Assembly (NCBI GenBank): GCA_964644025.1
Contig: CAZXVW010000029.1
Coordinates: 1-29,186, forward strand
Direction of reading: 5' to 3'
Length of the DNA: 29,186 bases
DNA from: CAZXVW01 sp964644025
Lineage (GTDB): Bacteria > Acidobacteriota > Terriglobia > Bryobacterales > Bryobacteraceae
Shown here: piece by piece, positions 24,332-29,186 of the stretch
Numbering within the stretch: position 1 is the first letter of the stretch
Layout: the number at the start of each line of letters is the position of its first letter
The notes under the pieces: model-generated
Databases searched by the model: none
The model's input: only the letters and a program-made list of their open reading frames with translations
Told to the model about the DNA's origin: nothing
Translations under genes and position numbers: made by a program

Positions 24332-25759
24332 TCATGAGATCACCTGGGCCCGGAAGACGAACAGGCGAGCCCCGGGATCTCCGTAGACGCTCTCGCTCAC
24401 GCCGGCCTTGCGTGCCAGTGCGGCCAGAAAGTCCCGCGCGGTCCAGTTCCGACCTTCGGCCACCTGCGGCAGGAGCAAGCCTCCGATTCCGTGGACCTTG
24501 AGATAACCGCCGTCGCGGCCGACGCGGAAGCGGGCCGGCTCCAGCAGGCGCTTCATCGGTGAGAGGATGGAGATCTCGACCTCGATGTCGCGCTCCTCGG
24601 GCCGAAGCGGGCTGAACCGGGTATCCTGGAGCGCCGCCGCCAGCGTCATTTCCGGGACGACTGTGGTAAGCGGCTCGTCCTCCGAGGTTCGCCCGACGCA
24701 GCCCCGCAGTTGCCCGCGCTGCTCCAGCGTCACGAAGGCCCCGGCCCTTCGCTGCAGGGCCGGCGTAATGCGGGCCGGTGGAATCGGCCTGGCGGTTCCC
24801 GTCTCCTGGTAGTGGCGCAGCGTATCGCGGACGCAGTCCAGCAAGAGCCGCTGATCCTCGGGGCCGAGCAGGAAGGAATCCCACGGGAAGTAGCCCAGCG
24901 CGGCGTAGCTGACACAGTGGGAATAATCGCCGGTCAGATCGCCCGAAGTTTCGTAGTCCAGCGTTCGCTGGAAGAAATCCTCGGCGTTCGGCAGGGCATT
25001 CACCGCGGCCAGTAACAGGGCGATCGGTTCCCGGCCGCACACCGTTGCGGATTCAGCGTCCAGCGTGCGGAGGAGGAAATCCGGGTCAATGGCGCCGGCC
25101 GCCTCGATGAAGCCTTCATCCAGCACCCGCAGGCGGGCGCCGGTTCGCTCGTCGGGAGGGAAGGGAAGGTAGCCGAAAGAACGCCCGTAGTGGGTAAAGT
25201 CCGAGCTGGCAAGTAGGACCGTCCCGGGTTCCATCAGCCCGGCGAGCGCCTGGGCCGCCGCGTTCCGTTCTGCCCCCGACAACGAAGAGGCATAAACCGG
25301 CACGACCGCGGCCTCCGGCGCCGCCTTTTGCAACAGGGGCAGTTGGATTTCCACCGAGTGATCGCACAGAGCCTCCTCCTTCATGGAGCGGAACACTCCT
25401 TCCGAGAGGAGCTGCTCGACCGCTGTCATGTCGACGGCCGTTTCGCCGAGGGGCGTCTGGTAGGAACCCACCTCGGGAATCCACGCTCCCGGTGGTGCTC
25501 CGCGGTGAGAAAAGCCCAGGATCACGACGCGCCGTGGTTTCGCCTCCTGGATATGGCGGTAAGCGGCCGCAGCCACCCGGCCCGAGTACACGAGTCCAGC
25601 GTGCGGCACCACGAAACCGGCCGGATTCGGCAACAGGGCCGGGCCGGTACGCGAGGCGGATTCAGCGAACAGCCGGTCGAGGAGATCGCTCAGGCTTGCA
25701 CGGTCTCCCGGATACCAGGAGCCACTGTATGGGGAAATATGGCCAGCCAAGGCGGGCAT
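24332..25759 (-). CDS. AmmeMemoRadiSam system fusion: MEMO1 (protein B) - AMMECR1 (protein A)
   Basis: A 475-aa fusion of two families. Residues 1 to about 270 are a MEMO1-type domain: PYSGSWYPGD at the start, VVPHAGLVYSG (H53), GFSHRGAP, CDHSVEIQLP, SSDFTHYG, and C241 in ATVCGREPIAL. These match the conserved His/Cys metal-site residues of MEMO1 relatives of aromatic-ring dioxygenases. Residues about 290-475 are AMMECR1, with AGAFVTLEQRGQLRGCVGR and AALQDTRFSPL. In the AmmeMemoRadiSam system these occur with a radical SAM protein; no such gene lies in this window. The function of the system is unknown. The ATG at 25759 has a GGAGG ribosome binding site at 5 nt; 44 in-frame residues upstream of it are basic and unlike the family. 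Confidence 0.92.
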   Translation of the reverse strand: MPALAGHISPYSGSWYPGDRASLSDLLDRLFAESASRTGPALLPNPAGFVVPHAGLVYSGRVAAAAYRHIQEAKPRRVVILGFSHRGAPPGAWIPEVGSYQTPLGETAVDMTAVEQLLSEGVFRSMKEEALCDHSVEIQLPLLQKAAPEAAVVPVYASSLSGAERNAAAQALAGLMEPGTVLLASSDFTHYGRSFGYLPFPPDERTGARLRVLDEGFIEAAGAIDPDFLLRTLDAESATVCGREPIALLLAAVNALPNAEDFFQRTLDYETSGDLTGDYSHCVSYAALGYFPWDSFLLGPEDQRLLLDCVRDTLRHYQETGTARPIPPARITPALQRRAGAFVTLEQRGQLRGCVGRTSEDEPLTTVVPEMTLAAALQDTRFSPLRPEERDIEVEISILSPMKRLLEPARFRVGRDGGYLKVHGIGGLLLPQVAEGRNWTARDFLAALARKAGVSESVYGDPGARLFVFRAQVIS

Positions 25760-25887
25760 ATCAGCCTCCGACCAGTATTGTATACCGGACTCTGGCGTCC
25801 CAGCCCATTCTTTCGGCCACACGGCGCGCCGGATGCCCCGGCGGCGGGCGATCCCGGCGGCCTTCCGGAGCCGGCGCGCACGGGTAT

Positions 25888-26298
25888 TCAAGGCCCGGGG
25901 AAATACCGGTAGTAGTTCACCCGGCAGTAAGCCGCGCCGGGAGGAGCCGCCGTCGAGTAGTGGTCCGAGTGAATGTCGTCAAGCATCCTGCGTTCGTGCA
26001 TCGCCTCCGGGGGCAGGCCGCTCACTTTTAACACCGACCGGACTTCCGGGACTTGACTTGAAAAGGCCGGGAACTCGACGATCGTAGCGTGCTGGATCTC
26101 CCCACGGCCGTCCGGGTAAACATAGGCGACTCCGGCCTGATGGTAGATCTGCGGGTTGACCGGGAATGACAGCCGGGCCAGAGCTTCCAGGAGCCTTTCC
26201 AGAAGCCGCGGGTCCACACAAACATGAATGCTCACCAGCTCCCCTTCACTGCTTGCGAGCGATGGTGAGGTTGGCAGAGCTTCGGGCCGTACGCTCAT
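25888..26298 (-). CDS. Unknown 136-aa protein with a possible ACT/ferredoxin-like core
   Basis: I do not recognise this family. After a Ser/Pro-rich N-terminus, a strand (ELVSIHVCVD), a helix (PRLLERLLEALARLSFPV), strands (VAYVYPDGRGEIQHATIVEFPAF) and a helix (QVPEVRSVLKVSGL) give a beta-alpha-beta-beta-alpha-like order that resembles small ACT-type regulatory folds; this is inference from pattern alone. The tail is rich in His and Tyr (DDIHSDHYSTAAPPGAAY, then NYYRYFPGP). No signal peptide or membrane segment. The ATG follows GGGAGGC at 3-5 nt. The gene has its own promoter and a long structured leader, suggesting tight regulation, and lies 128 bp upstream of the MEMO1-AMMECR1 gene on the same strand. 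Confidence 0.7.
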   Translation of the reverse strand: MSVRPEALPTSPSLASSEGELVSIHVCVDPRLLERLLEALARLSFPVNPQIYHQAGVAYVYPDGRGEIQHATIVEFPAFSSQVPEVRSVLKVSGLPPEAMHERRMLDDIHSDHYSTAAPPGAAYCRVNYYRYFPGP

Positions 26299-26308
26299 AA
26301 TGCCTCCC

Positions 26309-26324
26309 GCGCCCCGAGGGGCGC
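26309..26324 (-). repeat. GC-rich inverted repeat abutting the ribosome binding site of the 136-aa gene
   Basis: GCGCCCC (26309-26315) and GGGGCGC (26318-26324) are perfect complements around a 2-nt centre; as RNA a stem of 6 bp with a 4-nt loop is realistic. It ends at the base next to the Shine-Dalgarno GGGAGGC (26302-26308 on the minus strand), so it could affect ribosome access. Confidence 0.6.
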
Positions 26325-26358
26325 TTGCTTGCAGTCCAGCGCAATCGGCCCAAAATCG

Positions 26359-26387
26359 AAAACCCCACGCTCAAGGCGGCGGGGTTT
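26359..26387 (-). terminator. Terminator-like hairpin with T-rich tail (minus strand)
   Basis: On the minus strand AAACCCC (26387-26381) pairs with GGGGTTT (26366-26360), and an inner CGC/GCG extends the stem around a short CTTGA loop. It is followed by TTTTCGATTTT. It could end transcripts from the sigma-factor operon, 230 nt upstream, or act as an attenuator inside the leader of the 136-aa gene. The T-run is interrupted. Confidence 0.5.
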
Positions 26388-26489
26388 GCCTCTCGGTGAA
26401 AGCCGATACGCCTTTAGCACTTGTTTTTGCGTGGTTGCAAGTAGCCGGTCCTACCGGGGCAGGACCTAAATCAATCCACGTTCATCGAT

Positions 26490-26518
26490 AGAATACCACC
26501 GGGAATGAGTAAAGGCAA
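26490..26518 (-). promoter_or_regulatory. Sigma-70 type promoter for the 136-aa gene
   Basis: On the minus strand TTGCCT (26518-26513) and TATTCT (26495-26490) are separated by exactly 17 bp. Each box matches the consensus at 4 or 5 of 6 positions. It lies in the gap between the Spy-like gene and the 136-aa gene. The remaining part of the gap (26519-26615) shows nothing further. Confidence 0.5.
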
Positions 26519-26615
26519 TGAGAATCATTCGTCCGCCCGGCTAGCCTGGTTGCCGTATCTGGCGGGGTGGAAGTGGCACCCGGCGTGCGAGCGGGGGTTC
26601 CCGCCGCCCGGCGCT

Positions 26616-27002
26616 TCATCGGATCTGCTTCGATTGCAGATCGTCGAGCATCTTCTCGAATTGTTTCCTCTGCTCCGGGGTGAGTACGCGCAGAATGCGG
26701 CTCTTGCCGTTGGCCCGGACCTCGTCCATCTGGGCCTGGAGCGTGTGGTAGTACATCACGAAATCGTCGAGGATCGACTTGATCCGCCTGGACTGATCCG
26801 GCGTGAGGTTCAGCTCGGTTTCAAACCGGTGCAGGGAAATTTCCTTGCCGTCCTGGGTCCAGTAAGGAACCGGGTTGTGGAACTTCTGGGGGAATCCGTA
26901 GCGCATGGCGAGCACGCCGGCCAGCGAGCCGCAGAGAAAGACGAGCAGAAGAGTGAGCAAGATCCTGGGGTTCTGCCAGGAAGCTTGCCGTGGCGCCGTC
27001 AT
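26616..27002 (-). CDS. Spy/CpxP-like (periplasmic heavy-metal sensor type) membrane-anchored protein
   Basis: A 128-aa protein with one N-terminal transmembrane or signal-anchor helix (residues 14-32, ILLTLLLVFLCGSLAGVLA) and a helical extracytoplasmic domain. It carries two LTxxQ motifs, LTPDQ (66-70) and LTPEQ (107-111), the hallmark of the Spy/CpxP/CnrX-ZraP group; between them is a long helix DDFVMYYHTLQAQMDEV. Members act as periplasmic chaperones or stress or metal sensors. It is the last gene of the sigma/anti-sigma operon, 4 bp after the anti-sigma gene, so it is probably an effector or modulator of that envelope-stress response. It lacks the His-rich metal sites of ZraP. Confidence 0.8.
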   Translation of the reverse strand: MTAPRQASWQNPRILLTLLLVFLCGSLAGVLAMRYGFPQKFHNPVPYWTQDGKEISLHRFETELNLTPDQSRRIKSILDDFVMYYHTLQAQMDEVRANGKSRILRVLTPEQRKQFEKMLDDLQSKQIR

Positions 27003-27006
27003 GACT

Positions 27007-27486
27007 TCAGTATTCGTAAGTCGCCAGATTTACCAGAACCACATCCCGGTCATGCTGGACATCGTCGCCGATATACGGAGACACCGGTTTTTCAGCGAGA
27101 ATAGCCTCTGGTGAATACGCATAGTCGCCGGCCATCGGCTCCGGCCGGTTCGTGCCCGTGATTATCAGCGTCCCGAGCAAGAGCACCAGGACAGCCGAAA
27201 CATAAGCAACGCGCCTGCCGAAGGCCGGCTCCAGCAGCGCCGACCAGACCGAGAGCGCCCGCTGGGATTCGATCCGGTCCATGACCCGGGCATAAAAGCC
27301 CGGTGCAGGATCCAGTTCTTCGGGCGGCCGAAGCAGTTTCAACAGTTCGGACTGGCGGCGCATCCGCTCTACCGTCCGGCGGCATTCACCGCAGGAAGCC
27401 AGATGGGCTTCGATTTCCCGAACACTTTGGGAACCTTCCGTCCCGCTAAGGTAACCCTCAAGCCGATCCTTGATGGGCTGATGCAT
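27007..27486 (-). CDS. Zinc-binding anti-sigma factor (transmembrane)
   Basis: A 159-aa protein. The N-terminal ZAS/anti-sigma domain has H28-x3-C32-x2-C35 (HLASCGEC) after an EIEAHLAS helix, the motif that binds zinc and clamps the cognate ECF sigma factor. A proline-containing linker leads to one transmembrane helix (about residues 95-115, VAYVSAVLVLLLGTLIITG) and a short extracytoplasmic tail. The ATG at 27486 has GAGGGAAG upstream; an in-frame TTG-type extension of 12 residues is less likely. It lies 101 bp downstream of the sigma factor gene and 4 bp upstream of the Spy-like gene. The protein would hold the sigma factor at the membrane until an envelope signal releases it. Confidence 0.85.
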   Translation of the reverse strand: MHQPIKDRLEGYLSGTEGSQSVREIEAHLASCGECRRTVERMRRQSELLKLLRPPEELDPAPGFYARVMDRIESQRALSVWSALLEPAFGRRVAYVSAVLVLLLGTLIITGTNRPEPMAGDYAYSPEAILAEKPVSPYIGDDVQHDRDVVLVNLATYEY

Positions 27487-27587
27487 TGTTTCTTCCCTCA
27501 ATCCTGCCTGTGTTCGGCTCAACCCCGTTGGCGAATCTTGTGTCCGCCTTGTCCACCATAAATATTACCAACCGTAACCGAAGTTCT

Positions 27588-28256
27588 CTACCCGCTCACC
27601 GCACCGCCGCTTTTCCGCGTCAGGCGCCGCGAGGCCTTCAACAGCTTCTGCCGGGCCCGGAACAGTTTCACCTTGATCGTATTTTCATTCATTCCGGTCA
27701 TGTCAGCCAGTTCCGCTATAGAGTGGCCCTCAACCTCTTTCAGCAGAATCAGCATTCGGTCCTCGGCCGAAATCTTCTGGAGCAACTTCATGAGCAGGTC
27801 GCGCTGGGCCAGAGCCGTGTCCACCGCGTGACGCTGGTCCTCTTTCTCCACCGCGTTCTCCATCCGGCGCATCTCCTCCTCGGAGAAGTCGCTTTCATAG
27901 ACCAGCTTCCGGACGCGTTTCTTGCGCAAGTAATCATAGCATTCGTTGACGGTGATCTTGTAAATCCACGTCAGGAGGCTGCTCCGGGAGTCAAACTTAC
28001 CGATCGAGAAATAGATTTTGGCGAAGACCTGCTGGGCAATGTCCTCAGCGTCGTTGCGGTTGCGCAGAATCCCGTAAATGATTGAAAATACCTTGGCTTG
28101 ATAGCGCTCCACGAGCTCCCGGAAGGCGATTTCATCTTGCGCCTGCACCCTCCGAACCAGTTCCGCCTCTTCAGGGTTTTGATGGCTCACTCGTCGTTTC
28201 GTCCGAACCTTACCGCCGGAGGACGGAAACGCGAGCGCACCAACCAGGCTGCTCAT
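27588..28256 (-). CDS. ECF-type RNA polymerase sigma factor
   Basis: A sigma-70 family group 4 protein, 222 aa from the ATG at 28256. Region 2 runs from AFRELVERYQAKVFSIIYG through RNRNDAEDIAQQVF to LLTWIYKITVNECYDYLRK. Region 4 is KISAEDRMLILLKEVEGHS with the helix-turn-helix IAELADMTGMNENTIKVKLF. There is no region 1 or 3. It would direct RNA polymerase to stress promoters and be held inactive by the downstream anti-sigma factor. The start is uncertain: a GTG at 28190 would give 200 aa and begins at the conserved HQNPEEAELV, and an in-frame TTG lies at 28295; none has a strong ribosome binding site. A GAACTT element right after the stop (27586-27581, minus) resembles an ECF -35 but lacks a clear -10. 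Confidence 0.88.
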   Translation of the reverse strand: MSSLVGALAFPSSGGKVRTKRRVSHQNPEEAELVRRVQAQDEIAFRELVERYQAKVFSIIYGILRNRNDAEDIAQQVFAKIYFSIGKFDSRSSLLTWIYKITVNECYDYLRKKRVRKLVYESDFSEEEMRRMENAVEKEDQRHAVDTALAQRDLLMKLLQKISAEDRMLILLKEVEGHSIAELADMTGMNENTIKVKLFRARQKLLKASRRLTRKSGGAVSG

Positions 28257-28585
28257 ACAACCGGTAGGACGTGGAACCAGTGCCTCAGGTTTCAATCGCC
28301 TGATACCGCTCGCGGCGGTGCCACTCGTCCGCCCTCCGGCCGGTACCGCTCTCCGTTCGCTCTGCTCGCCGGCAGGTCCATTTTTGTGCGGACATGCCCC
28401 ACGACTAGCGGCCGGTCCTGCATCAACATACCAGATTCCCGGCCGCCGCCGCAGCCCGCCAGGATACCGCGGATTCCTGCAACCGTTTCAGGGGGCTCGG
28501 AATCTGAACTAGAAAGCGGAACGGGGAGCGCGGTTCCTGTAGAATAAATACAGAAGGCGATCCCCAGAGGAGACAAGAGCAGATC
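28257..28585. other. Divergent intergenic region between the sigma factor gene and erpA
   Basis: About 330 bp without a convincing gene; short frames on both strands lack coding character. It holds an imperfect 20-bp dyad (28460-28479; CAGGATACCGCGGATTCCTG, centred on CCGCGG, 16 of 20 positions symmetric) and the erpA promoter region. The dyad is a candidate operator for either gene. Confidence 0.4.
28518..28545 (+). promoter_or_regulatory. Candidate erpA promoter with flanking inverted repeat
   Basis: TAGAAT (28540-28545) is a -10-like box 40 bp before the ATG; no good -35 exists at 16-18 bp. Instead an inverted repeat GGAAC (28518-28522) / GTTCC (28533-28537), 10-bp spacer, covers the -35 region, consistent with an activator or repressor site. 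AGGAG (28569-28573) is the likely ribosome binding site, with long spacing. Confidence 0.3.
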
Positions 28586-28909
28586 ATGCTGGAAATGACC
28601 GACAAGGCGATTGACAAAGTAAAAGAGATTCTGGAGAGCCAAGATCCCAAGCCCGCCGGCCTGCGAATCTCGGTGGTAGGAGGTGGATGCTCCGGGTTCA
28701 CCTATTCCATGGCGTTTGAGAACCAGCAGCAGATGCTGGACAAGATTTATGACTTCAAGGGGCTGAAAGTATTCATCGATCAGGCCAGCATGTTGTACCT
28801 GGATGGGGCCAAGGTGGACTACGTCGAGACCTTCGAGGGGGCCGGCTTCAAGTTCGACAATCCCAATGTGCAGACCACGTGCGGCTGCGGGAGTTCCTTC
28901 AGCGCGTAG
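28586..28909 (+). CDS. erpA: A-type iron-sulfur cluster carrier/insertion protein
   Basis: A 107-aa HesB/IscA/ErpA-family protein. The three cluster-ligating cysteines are C35 (GGGCSGFTYSM), C99 and C101 (TTCGCGSSF), with the usual spacing of about 63 residues. The region between has LKVFIDQASMLYLDGAKVDYVE, typical of ErpA/IscA. It receives and hands over [2Fe-2S] or [4Fe-4S] clusters to apoproteins in the cytosol. No isc or suf genes are adjacent, which favours the stand-alone ErpA-type assignment, though IscA and SufA cannot be excluded. It is divergent from the sigma factor gene. Confidence 0.9.
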   Translation: MLEMTDKAIDKVKEILESQDPKPAGLRISVVGGGCSGFTYSMAFENQQQMLDKIYDFKGLKVFIDQASMLYLDGAKVDYVETFEGAGFKFDNPNVQTTCGCGSSFSA

Positions 28910-29082
28910 CGCCGCGCTACGGTGATCCGGTGCGACGGGCACCCGGCAAGCTGAGCCGGGTTTGTGGTTGCACTTCCCGGGCGCCGGTATCGGCAATGGC
29001 CGGCTCACGGTCGAAGATCCCGGCAGCCAGGTTTCGCCACGATTCCGGACGCCGCAGTTAATTTTTTCTTCGGGTTCATTTA

Positions 29083-29186
29083 GAAATCCTCATCACCGGC
29101 AGCAACGGCCAGACCCGGTTGGCGCGGCAGTTCGACGAGGGCTACTCGGGCTCCCGGACCACCAGGTACTGGTCCGCGGCGACGTC
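29083..29186 (+). pseudogene. Possible decayed start of an NAD(P)-binding (NmrA/RmlD-like) protein
   Basis: One frame from 29083 reads EILITGSNGQT, the opening Rossmann strand and glycine loop of short-chain or NmrA-like proteins. It then loses the pattern, which resumes in another frame from about 29118 (VGAAVRRGLLGLPDHQVLVRGD). No ATG, GTG or TTG lies in the first frame after the TAA at 29059-29061. A single indel and a lost start could explain this; so could chance in GC-rich sequence. The interval 28910-29082 shows no gene or clear terminator. Confidence 0.25.

Larger units (their letters stand above)
26299..26483 (-). promoter_or_regulatory. Structured 5' leader RNA of the 136-aa gene, class unknown (possible riboswitch or attenuator)
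   Basis: Transcription from the promoter at 26490-26518 would begin near 26483 and give about 185 nt before the ATG at 26298. In the RNA sense the leader contains: a GGTCCT/AGGACC hairpin (26447-26466); an ACTTG...CAAGT pairing enclosing an A-rich loop (about 26416-26443); a TCGG-CTTTCA-CCGA hairpin (26392-26405); the terminator-like hairpin at 26359-26387; and a GC hairpin touching the ribosome binding site (26309-26324). This order (folded domain, terminator, then sequestered RBS) is that of cis-acting leaders. I could not match it to a known class; it was compared by eye with c-di-GMP, cobalamin, fluoride, SAH, THF and other motifs. It could also be untranslated spacer. Confidence 0.45.

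Noticed and set aside
22624..24501. 625-aa plus-strand open frame antisense to addB
   Set aside because: High-GC mirror of a well-supported gene; Pro/Arg/Gly-rich without family motifs or a ribosome binding site.
26359..26460. c-di-GMP (GEMM) riboswitch on the plus strand, suggested by GTAGCCGG and a GAAA loop
   Set aside because: Conserved elements are in the wrong order or missing, and no plus-strand gene follows.
28098..28547. 149-aa plus-strand open frame in the sigma/erpA gap
   Set aside because: Starts inside the sigma gene on the opposite strand, Arg/Pro-rich, no ribosome binding site, ends before erpA without linkage.
28879..29061. 60-aa plus-strand open frame overlapping the end of erpA
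   Set aside because: Out-of-frame continuation with no motifs or ribosome binding site.

Overview
The window is high-GC, densely packed bacterial DNA and most likely comes from an Acidobacteriota chromosome. The strongest lineage clue is the secreted protein at 14107-15699, which has the layout of the 'VWFA-related Acidobacterial domain' family. A single BMC shell gene with an aldehyde dehydrogenase, an AddAB pair and a DRG-type GTPase fit but do not prove this. No rRNA, tRNA, CRISPR array, insertion sequence or phage gene was seen. Assignments rest on reading motifs; no database search was run.

Layout. Positions 1-182 are the end of a probable Gfo/Idh/MocA oxidoreductase. A near-consensus sigma-70 promoter (302-331) then drives a tight plus-strand operon: a GldA/GldF/GldG-like ABC exporter, a DUF4340 membrane-anchored protein, and the NAD salvage pair pncB-pncA (417-6896). 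A DRG-like GTPase (6940-7878, minus) faces it. Divergent from the GTPase is the most unusual block: a BMC-H shell protein, a CoA-acylating aldehyde dehydrogenase with a long composite C-terminal tail, an unrecognised 167-aa protein overlapping it by 4 nt, and recJ (8046-12506).

From 12503 to 15699 the minus strand holds a baeRF-type release-factor-like protein, a small coiled-coil protein and the VWFA protein. The plus strand then carries coaD, an aspartate-type aminotransferase and a short class I mannose-6-phosphate isomerase (15824-18344). The minus strand follows with the addB-addA recombination nuclease/helicase pair (18293-24273), a MEMO1-AMMECR1 fusion (24332-25759) and an unknown 136-aa protein (25888-26298). 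That last gene has a roughly 185-nt structured leader with a promoter, a terminator-like hairpin and a hairpin abutting the ribosome binding site. An ECF sigma factor, its zinc-binding anti-sigma factor and a Spy/CpxP-like membrane protein form a stress-response operon (26616-28256, minus). erpA (28586-28909, plus) diverges from it, and the window ends in a possible decayed NAD(P)-binding gene fragment.

The most novel-looking items are: the isolated BMC module, whose aldehyde dehydrogenase carries two encapsulation-peptide-like helices, a CxxC and an EutT/EutQ-like terminal module; the 167-aa protein coupled to it; the structured leader at 26299-26483; and an AddA whose nuclease domain, like that of AddB, has a four-cysteine Fe-S signature.
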